From Rickettsiaceae bacterium (lineage in GTDB: Bacteria > Pseudomonadota > Alphaproteobacteria > Rickettsiales > Rickettsiaceae), in the NCBI GenBank assembly GCA_024236375.1, contig JACKKP010000002.1, positions 152,358 through 216,357 on the forward strand: a stretch of 64,000 bases of DNA, written 5' to 3'. The notes under the pieces are model-generated. The model was not told where the DNA came from. It ran no database searches and worked only from the letters and a program-made list of their open reading frames with translations. A program made the translations under genes and the position numbers. Positions within the stretch are counted from its first letter, which is position 1. The number at the start of each line of letters is the position of its first letter. This document shows, piece after piece, positions 18,576 to 29,002 of this stretch.

Positions 18576-19241
18576 ATGTTGAAACATAATAATAATTATA
18601 CTCAGTATTTTAATAATGTAATTAACTTTGCTACCTCAGATCAAGTGCATAATGAGAAACACGATACTAGCTTAATTAGTACCCTTTGCCCTAGTGGGCA
18701 TTTAAGAGTGACATGGATAACTGAAAGTGCTGAGGTTCAAACAGATATTGATCGTAGTAAAGGTTTTCCTATGTTTGACTATGATAATTATTGCCGCGAC
18801 CAATTTCTACATAGCGCCTTGTGTAAGGAACAAAATAATATTTCACCTCAAATAGTTGTTAATACAAGTAACTCTGCTGCCAACTGCACTAATAATTCTC
18901 CTTATCACTCTCCTAATACACTTGCAAACTATGAGAAATCTGAGATCTATAAAACTAATAATATATCAGCATTAAGTACTGATAACACCAATGTCGTTAT
19001 AATTGATCTTACACAAAATAGTAATAGTTCTGACTGTGACGAAAGCCTTAAAACAGCGAAAGAAACAGCTGATATTGCTGCCATATCATACAATAAACCT
19101 TTAGGAGATGAATTTTGGCAACATGAATTTTTAGGAAATTCACTCACTACTATTGTCATACCGGAAACATCATCTACGGATAGTAAATTTATGGAGTTTA
19201 CTCTTTTTGGTTATAGTTTAAGCTCTCTTAACTGGGAATAA
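18576..19241 (+). CDS. Orphan soluble protein
   Basis: A 221-residue hydrophilic protein rich in Asn, Ser and Thr, with no signal peptide, no membrane helix and no recognised family. The middle (about 85-160) looks disordered. The ends seem more structured (for example the hydrophobic TLFGYSLSSLNW terminus). Codon use matches neighbours. The gene is monocistronic and ends 20 bases from the convergent engB. Function unknown; an effector-like or lineage-specific protein is possible but unsupported. Confidence 0.6.
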   Translation: MLKHNNNYTQYFNNVINFATSDQVHNEKHDTSLISTLCPSGHLRVTWITESAEVQTDIDRSKGFPMFDYDNYCRDQFLHSALCKEQNNISPQIVVNTSNSAANCTNNSPYHSPNTLANYEKSEIYKTNNISALSTDNTNVVIIDLTQNSNSSDCDESLKTAKETADIAAISYNKPLGDEFWQHEFLGNSLTTIVIPETSSTDSKFMEFTLFGYSLSSLNWE

Positions 19242-19260
19242 TTTAATTAAAAAATAGCAT

Positions 19261-19863
19261 CTATAATACTTTAAGCATATTAACTTGCAATTCTTTTATA
19301 CCATCGCCTTTTTTACTACTAGTTATAATCATTTCAATATTGTTATAACCGTGTAAAATTAGCATATTATGCATTTCTTTAAAAAAATCTTCACGATTTT
19401 TAATTTCATCACATTTGGTAAATATGATTTGAAAATTTAACGCAGCTTCTCGTAAAAAATCCATCATAAGCCAGTCATTGTTCTTAAATCCACGCCTTGA
19501 ATCAATAAGTAGATTAATTAACTTCAATTGTGTAGTATTTTTCAGATAAAAACTTATTAAGTTCTCCCAGTTTAATCTTATTTCTCCAGGAACTTTAGCA
19601 AACCCATAGCCTGGAAGGTCAACTAATAAAAACTTATCATCTATAGAAAAAAAATTGATTTGCTGAGTTCTACCAGGCGTATGAGATACTTTAGCTAAAA
19701 ATTTGCGATTACAAACTTTATTAATCAAACTTGATTTACCAACATTTGACTTTCCTATAAATGCTATTTGCGGTAAATATAGTTTTGGTAATTGATTTAC
19801 CTTAGCAGCACCAGCTATAAATTTTGCTTCTTTTTTAAAAATTTTAATACTACTTACCGACAT
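19261..19863 (-). CDS. engB: EngB (YsxC/YihA), ribosome-assembly GTPase
   Basis: A 200-residue TRAFAC GTPase of the EngB family, needed for 50S subunit assembly. The G1 motif is GKSNVGKSS (37-45), G2 lies around HTPGRTQQINFF, G3 is LVDLPGYGFAKVP and G4 is FTKCDE. Length is normal. It lies downstream of yidC on the same strand, separated by 76 bases, the arrangement seen in many Rickettsiales. Confidence 0.96.
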   Translation of the reverse strand: MSVSSIKIFKKEAKFIAGAAKVNQLPKLYLPQIAFIGKSNVGKSSLINKVCNRKFLAKVSHTPGRTQQINFFSIDDKFLLVDLPGYGFAKVPGEIRLNWENLISFYLKNTTQLKLINLLIDSRRGFKNNDWLMMDFLREAALNFQIIFTKCDEIKNREDFFKEMHNMLILHGYNNIEMIITSSKKGDGIKELQVNMLKVL

Positions 19864-19939
19864 TTATTAATTTTAAAAACTGTGGTTACCAGAACCGATG
19901 ATTGTTATAGCTTGAATTTTTATCCATCCACAATTAATG

Positions 19940-21625
19940 TTATTGATCCATTTTGTTAATAGAATATTGTTGGATGATCGATAATATATTATTCCATGAC
20001 CAATATATTAATAAGCCAGCAGGAAAACTACTAAACATAAATAAGAACATAAGAGGCATAAATCTCATGATTTGTGCTTGCATTGGATCTGTAGGTTGCG
20101 GACTCATTCTTTGCTGCAAAAACATAGTTACTGCCATAATCACAGGCCATGCCCCAATCATTAAAAAACTAGGAACTGAGTAAGGTAATAAACCAAATAA
20201 GTTAAAAATACTAGTAGGGTCAGGAGCAGACAAATCTTGGATCCAACCAAAGAATGGTGCGTGACGCATTTCAATCGTTACATATAATACTTTATATATG
20301 GAGAAAAAAACTGGTATTTGTACCAATAGAGGTAAACATCCTGAAACAGGATTCACCTTCTCACGCTTATATAAAGCCATAATTTCTTGGTTCAATTTCA
20401 TTTTATCATCACCACATGATTTTTTAATTAATTCAATTTCAGGTTGTAATTTTTTCATTCTTTTCATAGAACGATAAGATTTATTTGCTAACCCAAACAT
20501 CAATAATTTTATTATTACTGTTACTATCATGATAGATATGCCAAAATTTCCTACATAACTATAGAAGAAATTCATTGCATTAAAAATTGGTTTAGTCAGA
20601 ATATAAAACCACCCAAAATCTATAGCGCGATCAAATAATTTTAGGTCGAATCGTGCCTCATATTTATCTAGCAAATCAACTTTTTTTGCTCCACAAAATA
20701 AATGATGTACAATAACAAACTTTTCACCATTTTCGATAATTTTGTTTTCTGTTACAAAATCAGCTTGATATTTTTCAGCTCCACCCTTAATAGCAAAATT
20801 ATAGTTAGCATTATATTGTTCAGTTTTATCAGGAATTAAAGCAGTAAGCCAATATTTATCTGTAATACCAAGCCAGCTAACATCTCCTGTCAAATGTACA
20901 GATTTTTTATCCTTAATTTTATCATAAGTATATTCATGCAATTCTCCTTTGACTGATCCCACCATGCCTTGATGTAAAATATTCATAGAAGAACTTGGAT
21001 GATTTGCATATGATTTATTCACTAAGCCGTAATTTTGCACCGATATGGGTTTACCAGATTGATTCTCTATTGTTTGCGTAATATTGAACAAATATTGATC
21101 ATTAATCGATATAGTAACTTTAAATTTTACATTTTCTGGGCTTGTCCAATGTAAATTAATAGCTTCACTATCAGTTAATTCCGTTTTGTCACTAACCCAT
21201 ACAGTATTAAAATTTGGGTAGGTAATGTTACTATTTTTACCACGCCAACCAAACTCAATAAAATATGAATCTTTACCACCAGAAGGAGATAGTAACACTA
21301 CAGGGGGACTATTTTTGTCCAATGTTTGTTTATATCGTAGCAAAGTTAAATCATCAAATCTTAGACCTCTAAGAGAAATTGTCCCTTTAATAACATTTGA
21401 TACAATCTTAACTCTTGGTGTGTTTTTTAATAATTCTACTTGTTCTGTTGTTGCATCCTGCTTATTTGCACTATTAACCTTGGCACGAGCTAATTGTTGC
21501 TCATATATTTTTCTTTGCGTCGCAAGTTTTTCAAGTCTAGGCTTCTCATAAAAAAATTGCCACCCTAATATTATCGCAAGCGATAATATTACCATCAGAG
21601 CTAAATTTTTCAAATTTTCATCCAT
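19940..21625 (-). CDS. yidC: YidC membrane protein insertase
   Basis: A 561-residue insertase that places proteins in the inner membrane alone or with SecYEG. It has the N-terminal membrane anchor (about 7-25), the large periplasmic beta-domain typical of Gram-negative YidC (about 45-335) and the conserved core of five helices (about 350-550), with the hallmark GCLPLLVQIPVFFSIYKVLY, the MRFMPLMFLFMFSSFPAGLLIYW segment and the final NNILSIIQQ. Length fits alphaproteobacterial YidC. It precedes engB on the same strand. Confidence 0.97.
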   Translation of the reverse strand: MDENLKNLALMVILSLAIILGWQFFYEKPRLEKLATQRKIYEQQLARAKVNSANKQDATTEQVELLKNTPRVKIVSNVIKGTISLRGLRFDDLTLLRYKQTLDKNSPPVVLLSPSGGKDSYFIEFGWRGKNSNITYPNFNTVWVSDKTELTDSEAINLHWTSPENVKFKVTISINDQYLFNITQTIENQSGKPISVQNYGLVNKSYANHPSSSMNILHQGMVGSVKGELHEYTYDKIKDKKSVHLTGDVSWLGITDKYWLTALIPDKTEQYNANYNFAIKGGAEKYQADFVTENKIIENGEKFVIVHHLFCGAKKVDLLDKYEARFDLKLFDRAIDFGWFYILTKPIFNAMNFFYSYVGNFGISIMIVTVIIKLLMFGLANKSYRSMKRMKKLQPEIELIKKSCGDDKMKLNQEIMALYKREKVNPVSGCLPLLVQIPVFFSIYKVLYVTIEMRHAPFFGWIQDLSAPDPTSIFNLFGLLPYSVPSFLMIGAWPVIMAVTMFLQQRMSPQPTDPMQAQIMRFMPLMFLFMFSSFPAGLLIYWSWNNILSIIQQYSINKMDQ

Positions 21626-21849
21626 AATCTAGTGCAAATTACTTTAATATTATTGGTATTTCTATATTATTTTTTCTGAATAATCAAGGTAATAACCTCA
21701 TTTATAAGTTACCAGCAATAACTAATTATTTCAAAGAAGATTTAGTAATTATCTTATTAGTTATAAACTATTAACAATTTGCTTGATAATTGCACAAAAT
21801 TTATTTATTATGACTCCCTTTAACTATAATAATATCTTATCGTCAATTT

Positions 21850-22932
21850 ATGGATTCCATGAAGAAAACTATAGTAGTGGCAATGTCTGGAGGTGTTGAT
21901 AGCTCTGTCGTAGCTGCAATGCTTAAAGAACAAGGACATAACGTTATAGGTATTACATTACAATTATATGATCATGGCTTGGCTGTGCAAAAAAAAGGAG
22001 CTTGTTGTGCCGGACAAGATATTTATGATGCCAAAGTAGTTGCTGATACTATTAATATTCCACATTATGTATTTGATTATGAAAACATATTCAAGCAAGA
22101 AGTGATAGATGATTTTGCTGATAGTTACATCAGAGGAGAAACGCCTCTCCCATGTGTAAGATGTAATCAATCTGTAAAATTTAAGGACCTTTTAGCATCA
22201 GCCAAAAAATTAGGAGCAGATGCCTTGGCAACTGGTCATTATGTACAAAAGATCATTAACAATGGACAAATCGAACTTCATAAAGGTGCGACTTTAGCAA
22301 AAGATCAGAGTTATTTTTTGTTTACAATTACTAAGGAACAATTAGATTATTTGATGTTTCCTCTTGGTGCACAAACTAAAGAGCAAACAAGGAAATTAGC
22401 AGAAAAATATGGTCTCAAAGTTGCGGATAAACCAGATAGTCAAGATATTTGTTTTGTACCAGAAGGTAATTATAAAGAAGTCATAAGTAAAATCAGGCCG
22501 CAGAGTGCTAAACCTGGAAAATTTATTCATGTAGATGGTTACGAATTAGGCGAACATAAAGGCATTATTAATTATACTATAGGACAAAGACGTGGTTTGG
22601 ATATCTCTGTAGGAACACCACTATATGTTATAAAAATTGACTCTGAATTAAATAACGTTTATGTTGGGCCAGAATCTTTTTTATTTAAAACAAAATTTTC
22701 GTTGAAAGATGTGAATTGGATTGCAGAAGATATTAATCCATATGGTGCCGAATTAACAGTCAAAATACGTTCTGGTGCACCCGTTGCAAATGCATTTTTG
22801 CAAATGAATAACGGTATATTTGAAGTAGAATTAATGCAACAACAAAAAGCTATAACACCAGGGCAAGCTTGTGTTTTTTATCAAGAGAATCGCTTACTTG
22901 GTGGAGGATGGATTACAAAAGAAATATTGTAA
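21850..22932 (+). CDS. mnmA: MnmA, tRNA 2-thiouridylase
   Basis: A 360-residue enzyme that thiolates U34 of tRNA-Lys, tRNA-Glu and tRNA-Gln using ATP and sulfur relayed to it. The PP-loop is SGGVDSS (13-19). The catalytic Cys pair lies in PCVRCNQ and DSQDICFVPEGN, followed by the C-terminal GQRRGLDI and a beta-barrel. The Met at residue 4 gives the more usual MKKTIVVAMSGG start and may be the real one; no clear ribosome-binding site separates them. The tRNA-Lys(TTT) at 7474 is a natural substrate. Confidence 0.95.
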   Translation: MDSMKKTIVVAMSGGVDSSVVAAMLKEQGHNVIGITLQLYDHGLAVQKKGACCAGQDIYDAKVVADTINIPHYVFDYENIFKQEVIDDFADSYIRGETPLPCVRCNQSVKFKDLLASAKKLGADALATGHYVQKIINNGQIELHKGATLAKDQSYFLFTITKEQLDYLMFPLGAQTKEQTRKLAEKYGLKVADKPDSQDICFVPEGNYKEVISKIRPQSAKPGKFIHVDGYELGEHKGIINYTIGQRRGLDISVGTPLYVIKIDSELNNVYVGPESFLFKTKFSLKDVNWIAEDINPYGAELTVKIRSGAPVANAFLQMNNGIFEVELMQQQKAITPGQACVFYQENRLLGGGWITKEIL

Positions 22933-22969
22933 TTCAAGTAATAAATAAAATTTAGTAGAGGAAATCATA

Positions 22970-24373
22970 ATGAATTTTTTTAGAAGAAAACCATTACAGT
23001 CAGTATTAGAGACAGGAAAGACTAGTGGTCTTATCAAATCTCTGACTTTAATTGATCTTATCTTGCTTGGTTTAGGAGGAATTATTGGTACAGGAGTATT
23101 TACACTCACAGGTGTAATTGCTGCTGAATATGCTGGTCCTGCAGTAATTTTATCTTATGCTTTGGCAGGTATAGCTTGTATATTTATTGCCTTAGTATAT
23201 ACCGAACTCGCTTCAATGATCCCTACTTCAGGTAGTATTTATACTTATTCATATGTCGCATTTGGTGAGGCTTTTGCTTGGGTCATTGCAAGTATATTGA
23301 TTATTGAAATGGGATTAGGAGCTGCTGCTGTTTCTAGTGGTTGGTCTGCTTACGTACAAGGTTTATTTGATGCAGCAGGATGTCCTTTACCACAAGCAAT
23401 TATTAACTGCCCAACAAATGGAGGATTCATTGATCTTCCTGCTTTTTTGATTGTATTATCAGTTGGCACCATGCTTTTCTTAGGCACAAAAGAAAGTAAA
23501 ACACTAAATAATATTTTAGTTGTTGTCAAAATGACTGCAATATTGCTTTTCGTAATATTCGCTGCTCCACATTTTGATATTAATAATTGGGAAAATTTTA
23601 TGCCAAAAGGTTTTGATGACATTATATATGGCTCATCAATATTATTCTTTGCCTTTACTGGTTTCGGAGTATTAGCTGCAACAGCTGAAGAATGCAAAAA
23701 CCCAGAAAAAGATCTAACTATAGGTATTATCGGATCATTAGTACTCGCAACAATAGTATATATGTTAGTTGCAGCTGCATTAACTGGAATGACACCTTAT
23801 TACGAACTAAATAACCCGCAATCACTTGCATATGCTTTAAAGCAAAATGGAAGTAATGTTGGTTCAATTCTGGTAGCGGTCGGTGGCATAGCTGGTATGA
23901 CTACGGTGATTATGGTCAATATATATGGACAATCCAGAATATTTTATGTTGTGGCACGTGATGGTTTAATCCCAAAATTTATGTCAAAAATTCACCCGAA
24001 ATATGATAGTCCATACATGACTATTATGGTATTCACGATTTTTGTAGCACTTGCAGGCTCATTAGTACCATTTAATAAATTAGCACAATTATCTAGTATG
24101 GGAGCGCTAACTGATTATATAGTCGTGGGATTATTAGTAATCTTTTTCCGTATTAAAGAGCCAAATATTAGAAGACCATTTAAATGCCCAGCAATATATT
24201 TAATAGCGCCATTGGCTTTGTTTTTATCAATCTATTTGTTATCAAAACAAATTTTTGATGTTAATGGTAATTTATTACCAAGTGGCCAAACTTATTTATA
24301 TTGGCTTGGTGGTGCTCTCATACTTTATTTGATTAAGCTAATAAGTAATTATATTTGCACAAAAGCTTGCTAG
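22970..24373 (+). CDS. APC-family amino-acid permease (CAT-like)
   Basis: A 467-residue inner-membrane carrier of the amino acid-polyamine-organocation superfamily with about 12 helices. The first helix carries the substrate-contacting motif LGLGGIIGTGVFTLTG, followed by the GPAVILSYALAG stretch and FAFTGFGVLAATAEECKNPEKD in the helix 6 region, which resembles cationic amino-acid transporters of the YfnA/CAT type. A GAGG ribosome-binding site lies 8 bases upstream. It begins 38 bases after mnmA and is followed by another amino-acid carrier, as expected for an organism that imports host amino acids. Confidence 0.88.
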   Translation: MNFFRRKPLQSVLETGKTSGLIKSLTLIDLILLGLGGIIGTGVFTLTGVIAAEYAGPAVILSYALAGIACIFIALVYTELASMIPTSGSIYTYSYVAFGEAFAWVIASILIIEMGLGAAAVSSGWSAYVQGLFDAAGCPLPQAIINCPTNGGFIDLPAFLIVLSVGTMLFLGTKESKTLNNILVVVKMTAILLFVIFAAPHFDINNWENFMPKGFDDIIYGSSILFFAFTGFGVLAATAEECKNPEKDLTIGIIGSLVLATIVYMLVAAALTGMTPYYELNNPQSLAYALKQNGSNVGSILVAVGGIAGMTTVIMVNIYGQSRIFYVVARDGLIPKFMSKIHPKYDSPYMTIMVFTIFVALAGSLVPFNKLAQLSSMGALTDYIVVGLLVIFFRIKEPNIRRPFKCPAIYLIAPLALFLSIYLLSKQIFDVNGNLLPSGQTYLYWLGGALILYLIKLISNYICTKAC

Positions 24374-24397
24374 GCTATTAAATTATATTTTGGTCTT

Positions 24398-25702
24398 ATG
24401 GAAATATTATTTAGTTTGATTATTTTTTTAGAAGATTTCTTCTGGAGTTATGTAGGATGGATCTTGATCGTAATCTCAGGGATATATTTAACCTATATCT
24501 CGAAAGGTTTACAATTTAAAGCATTATTTCACTTTAAAACAAATCTTAAAGAGATATACGCTCAAGCACATGATGAAACATACGAAGGTATTAATCCTTT
24601 TAAATTATATTTTGCATCAGTTGGAGGCATGGTAGGATTAGGTAATATAGTATTTATTACTACAGCCGTGATGATTGGTGGGCCTGGCAGTATATTTTGG
24701 ATTATTTTAGCATCTTTAAGTGGAATGTTATTGAAGTATTCAGAAATCTACTTAGGTATGAAATATCGAATCAAAAATGAAAAAAATGGTTTCGATGGTG
24801 GACCGATGTATTTCCTACAACATGCTTTCAAAGGTAAGCAAATGGCTTATTTATTTGCTGTGCTTTTATGCTTATATGGTGTAGAAATATCTAATTTTTT
24901 AATTATTGTTGATCGTGTAGAATATAGTTTTCATTTTGATAGAAATTTGATTATATTTACTTTCCTAATTATAGTGATTTATTCATCGATTGGTGGAATT
25001 AGTAGACTTGCAAATATTTGTTCTACAATTATGCCAATTTTTATGCTTGGTTATGTTGTGTTTGCAATTTACGTAATTTCTTGCCACTATTCATTGTTGC
25101 CTAGTTTCTTCAAAACAGTACTAATTTCTGCATTCACGGGTCATGCTCCTATTGGAGGATTTATAGGTAGCACAATGATTTTATCTGCATATTTAGGTAT
25201 ATCTAAAACTGTTTATTCGGGAGATATTGGTATAGGATACGATTCAATAATGCAGAGTGAAACGAGAATAGTCTGTCCTAGAATGCAGGCTATTTTAGCG
25301 ATTTATGCACTTTTAACAGACACTTTAATATGCTTACTCACAAATATTATGGTAGGTGTCACCGGTGCTTGGCACATTTTTAACCATCTTGCTCCTTCTG
25401 ATATAGTAGCCAGATTGCTTGCTGATTATATTCCCTATAGTGATTTATTCATGACCTTATTATTATTTTTTGCTGGTTACACTACAATTATTGCTTATCT
25501 TGCTGCGGGAACTAAATGCGCAAAATTTATTAGCCCTAAATATGGAAGATTTGCATATTTATTATATGCTATGTTTGCGTTTGTTTTTTTCTGTAGTTTT
25601 TCTCAAAATAATGTAATGATAATTATGGGCTTATTAAGCGGAATGTTGGTACTAATTAATATAATCGGCATTTTAAGGCTACGAAAAAATATCGAGTTTT
25701 AA
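24398..25702 (+). CDS. AGCS-family sodium:alanine/glycine symporter-like carrier
   Basis: A 434-residue inner-membrane carrier of the alanine or glycine:cation symporter family, with about 10-11 helices. The family signature is visible as FASVGGMVGLGNIVFITTAVMIGGPGSIFW and then YRIKNEKNGFDGGPMYFLQHA; a later stretch reads GYDSIMQSETRIVCPRMQ. Slightly shorter than typical AgcS proteins. It starts 25 bases after the APC permease and ends 5 bases before hisS, so it is probably part of one transcription unit. Substrate is inferred from family only. Confidence 0.85.
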   Translation: MEILFSLIIFLEDFFWSYVGWILIVISGIYLTYISKGLQFKALFHFKTNLKEIYAQAHDETYEGINPFKLYFASVGGMVGLGNIVFITTAVMIGGPGSIFWIILASLSGMLLKYSEIYLGMKYRIKNEKNGFDGGPMYFLQHAFKGKQMAYLFAVLLCLYGVEISNFLIIVDRVEYSFHFDRNLIIFTFLIIVIYSSIGGISRLANICSTIMPIFMLGYVVFAIYVISCHYSLLPSFFKTVLISAFTGHAPIGGFIGSTMILSAYLGISKTVYSGDIGIGYDSIMQSETRIVCPRMQAILAIYALLTDTLICLLTNIMVGVTGAWHIFNHLAPSDIVARLLADYIPYSDLFMTLLLFFAGYTTIIAYLAAGTKCAKFISPKYGRFAYLLYAMFAFVFFCSFSQNNVMIIMGLLSGMLVLINIIGILRLRKNIEF

Positions 25703-25706
25703 TTTT

Positions 25707-26957
25707 ATGAGCGATCTTATAGCACCTATACGAGGAATGAAGGATATTTATTGTGATGAATATAAGATTTTCAAGTATATTGAAAATACTTCTTATGAAT
25801 TAGCACGTGTATATGGATTTCAAGGGATACAAACGCCTATAGCAGAATCTATACAAGTATTTGATCGGACCTTAGGAGAAAATTCTGATGTTATAAGCAA
25901 AGAATTATATCATTTTCACGATAAAAAGGGACGTATGATTGCACTACGCCCTGAATTTACTGCAGGTATTATGCGCGCAATATTATCTAATAAATTGCAG
26001 CAAAATTTACCTTTGCGCCTGTTTTCTTTTGGTCCTCTATTCCGCTACGACCGACCACAAGAAGGACGTCAGCGTCAATTTCATCAGCTTAATTTCGAAT
26101 CTATAGGGCAAAAACATGCTATTATTGACGCAGAGATGATTTCTTGTGCACAAAATTTGCTTAATAGATTAGAGATTAGTAATGACGTTACCTTAGAACT
26201 GAATTCACTAGGTTGTGCAGAATCTAAAGAGGCTTATCAAAATGCATTATTTGAATATTTCAGTAAATATAGCTCTGAATTATCTGCAGATAGTCAAAAA
26301 CGTTTAGAGAAAAATCCTCTTAGGATACTAGATTCCAAAGACGAAAAAGACAAATTAATATGTAATACAGCCCCACAAATTATTGATTATTACACCAGCC
26401 ATGCTAGAAAATATTTCGATGAAGTTTGTAAAAATTTGAATATATTAAATATTGATTATAAGATAAACACTAGGTTAGTCAGAGGGCTAGATTATTATTC
26501 AGATATCATTTTTGAATATACTACTACAAAACTTGGAGCTCAAAATACTATTTTAGCCGGTGGTCGTTATGATGGTTTAGCAAAAATAATGGGAGGACCT
26601 GATATACCTGCAATTGGTTTTGCTGCAGGATATGAGCGAATAATATTAATGCGTCAATTTAAACCATCAGTTACTAGACCAGTATATATAATTCCGCTAA
26701 ATTTGAATCATTTTCAAGATAGTTTGATATTATCGCAAACATTACGGCAAAATAATATCATTACTAAAATAGAAATAGAAAATAAAACTGCAAAACGTAT
26801 GCAGACCGCTATTGCAGATAATGCAAGATATATTATCTTTATAGGAGAAGACGAAATAAGCAATAATTTTTATACCTTAAAAGATCTAGATAATAAAAAT
26901 GAAAGAAAATTATCATTACAAGAATTAGTAATAATATTATCAAGTATGCTTATATAA
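25707..26957 (+). CDS. hisS: HisS, histidyl-tRNA synthetase
   Basis: Class II aminoacyl-tRNA synthetase of 416 residues. N-terminal IRGMKDIYCDE, motif 2 LFSFGPLFRYDRPQEGRQRQFHQ, histidine motif RGLDYYSDIIFEYT, then GGRYDGLAKIMGG with GFAAGYERI, and a C-terminal anticodon-binding domain (about 325-416). All expected blocks are intact. It follows the AGCS carrier by 4 bases. Confidence 0.97.
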   Translation: MSDLIAPIRGMKDIYCDEYKIFKYIENTSYELARVYGFQGIQTPIAESIQVFDRTLGENSDVISKELYHFHDKKGRMIALRPEFTAGIMRAILSNKLQQNLPLRLFSFGPLFRYDRPQEGRQRQFHQLNFESIGQKHAIIDAEMISCAQNLLNRLEISNDVTLELNSLGCAESKEAYQNALFEYFSKYSSELSADSQKRLEKNPLRILDSKDEKDKLICNTAPQIIDYYTSHARKYFDEVCKNLNILNIDYKINTRLVRGLDYYSDIIFEYTTTKLGAQNTILAGGRYDGLAKIMGGPDIPAIGFAAGYERIILMRQFKPSVTRPVYIIPLNLNHFQDSLILSQTLRQNNIITKIEIENKTAKRMQTAIADNARYIIFIGEDEISNNFYTLKDLDNKNERKLSLQELVIILSSMLI

Positions 26958-27030
26958 ACTTATAGAAAAACATTCTTCTTTTGTGATAGGACCAAAATTT
27001 ATCTAATATAATAACATCAATCGTACAAAA

Positions 27031-28263
27031 ATGACTTTCAAACACTCTATTATTTTAGATGGCCTCAACATAGTAACCTATAACATGCCACATGTGAGCT
27101 CAGTTGCAATCAATATAATAGTCGATATTGGTAGTAGATATGAGTTAGCTACTCAATCTGGTATCACTCATTTCTTAGAGCATATGGCTTTCAAAGGTAC
27201 TAAAAGACGTAATTATATGGATATAGCACGTGAATTTGATGCTATTGGCGGTCATTTTAACGCATATACTAGCAGAGAACATACTGTATATTATGCAAAA
27301 TCTTTACACCAAAATTTTCCTAAAGCGCTTGATATTTTAGCAGATATTTTACAAAATTCTGTTTTTGATGAAAAAGAAATCCAAAAAGAATTAGCTGTCA
27401 TCACTCAAGAAATTGCTGAAGTACAGGATAATCCTGATGAATTAGTGCATGAAAAATTATTTCAAATTGCCTACCCTGAGCAAGCTTTAGGTAGGTCAGT
27501 AATAGGCACATTCGATCACATCAAAAATTTCTCGCAATTAGATTTTAAAAACTATATAAAGCAACATTATAATACAAATAATATTACTATCTCAATGGCA
27601 GGAAATATTAGCCATGAACACGCTATAATTGAAGTAGAGAAATTATTTACAAATCTTCCTGCTAAAACAGAAAGACCAGCATATGACAAAGCTTATTATG
27701 TAGGTGGTCAGTCTTATATCAAAAAAGATCTAGAACAAACTACTATTATTTTAGGTTTTGAAGCACCTTCTTATAATAAGATCAAGGATTTTTACCATGG
27801 CCAAATTTTATCTGTTATATTTGGAGGAGGCTTATCTTCTAGGCTGTTTCAAAGAATTAGAGAAGAATTAGCATTAGCATACAGCGTAGGTAGTTGGCAG
27901 CATTCGTTTAGTGATAGTGGTATATTTGGTATTTCTGCTTCATGTGAACATAATAGACAACAAGAATTAACAGACTCAATTTTTGAAGAAATAAATAAAA
28001 TTCAGGATTTTATTTCAGAAGAAGAGTTAGATAGAGCAAAATCTCAAATTGAAACTAGTATTCATATGGCAGAGGAAAAACCTGAATATAAATCTGAAGA
28101 AATTGGCAAAAATTTTGCTTTATTTGGTAAATTTATTTCTAGCGAAGAAGTTATTGACACGGTTAACAAAACTTGTGCAAAAGATCTAACAGATATCGCC
28201 ACTAAAATTTTTTCTTCCCCAATAAGCTTAGCAAAAATTGGCCCTAATGACAATACAAAATGA
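27031..28263 (+). CDS. M16-family zinc peptidase (mitochondrial processing peptidase-like)
   Basis: A 410-residue M16B metallopeptidase. The inverted zinc motif HxxEH is HFLEH (His47-His51), with the downstream Glu in the ELAVITQEIAEVQDNP segment. The C-terminal inactive-fold half includes GGGLSSRLFQRIREELALAYSV, the flexible glycine-loop motif. Closest in pattern to the beta subunit of mitochondrial processing peptidase, as known for Rickettsia homologs. No signal peptide is visible. It begins 73 bases after hisS; downstream are two orphan membrane proteins. Confidence 0.93.
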   Translation: MTFKHSIILDGLNIVTYNMPHVSSVAINIIVDIGSRYELATQSGITHFLEHMAFKGTKRRNYMDIAREFDAIGGHFNAYTSREHTVYYAKSLHQNFPKALDILADILQNSVFDEKEIQKELAVITQEIAEVQDNPDELVHEKLFQIAYPEQALGRSVIGTFDHIKNFSQLDFKNYIKQHYNTNNITISMAGNISHEHAIIEVEKLFTNLPAKTERPAYDKAYYVGGQSYIKKDLEQTTIILGFEAPSYNKIKDFYHGQILSVIFGGGLSSRLFQRIREELALAYSVGSWQHSFSDSGIFGISASCEHNRQQELTDSIFEEINKIQDFISEEELDRAKSQIETSIHMAEEKPEYKSEEIGKNFALFGKFISSEEVIDTVNKTCAKDLTDIATKIFSSPISLAKIGPNDNTK

Positions 28264-28370
28264 TCTTATAATTGTGTCTTTTTGGTCATTTACTTTTGAA
28301 AAATTAATTGACTTATGTTAATTGTCATTATAACATGCAGTTAATAAAAGTTTGTTAACTTAATTTTCGC

Positions 28371-29000
28371 ATGGATTATAATCAACAAGGTAATTATAAT
28401 AATAAAGCGATTGATTCATGGCACAATGCAAGAATAAGTTTCAGCCGCATTTTACCATATGCCGGCATGGCTATTGAATCTTTAACTTATTACACTATAT
28501 GGTTAGGTAGTGTTTTATATTTGACACAAGGTTTAAACCCTTCTAAATCTGATACTTCTCCAGCCAAATTAACACCACTTGCAACTACTTTACCTCAGCA
28601 AACCCAGAATATAACTATGTTATATAATCAGATTCGAGGATGCCTAAATCAAAATAATATACCAGAGAGCCAAGACTCTACTAATAACAAAGATAATAAT
28701 ATAATCCAGTCTTTTGTGAAGAATGATAATTTACGAAACATTACAGCACTGACATCAACAGCTGCTCTGTATAATTATGCTTCCAGTCCACAAGATGGTG
28801 CAAATAAAGTAAAGATATTTTGTAATATCACAGGTTATTTTCTAGCCGGCTCTTATCATCTTATAAAAGCTGGATATTATTGGTTAAGCCATTACGGTGT
28901 AAGTGAGTCTAAAACACATAACAATCTTTTACCCTCCATTGAAGATAGACTACAAGACATCAATCTTCATATAAGCGGCGAAATTGTTTCAGAAGAATAA
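28371..29000 (+). CDS. Orphan membrane protein
   Basis: A 209-residue protein with a hydrophobic segment near residues 27-52 (ILPYAGMAIESLTYYTIWLG) and a second near 150-172 (VKIFCNITGYFLAGSYHLIKAGYYW), separated by a polar Asn/Gln-rich region. No known family. A possible promoter (TTGACT at 28308, TATAAC at 28329, 15-base spacing) lies just upstream. It is followed after 2 bases by another orphan membrane protein on the same strand, so the pair is likely co-expressed. Composition matches the chromosome. Function unknown. Confidence 0.6.
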   Translation: MDYNQQGNYNNKAIDSWHNARISFSRILPYAGMAIESLTYYTIWLGSVLYLTQGLNPSKSDTSPAKLTPLATTLPQQTQNITMLYNQIRGCLNQNNIPESQDSTNNKDNNIIQSFVKNDNLRNITALTSTAALYNYASSPQDGANKVKIFCNITGYFLAGSYHLIKAGYYWLSHYGVSESKTHNNLLPSIEDRLQDINLHISGEIVSEE

Positions 29001-29002
29001 TA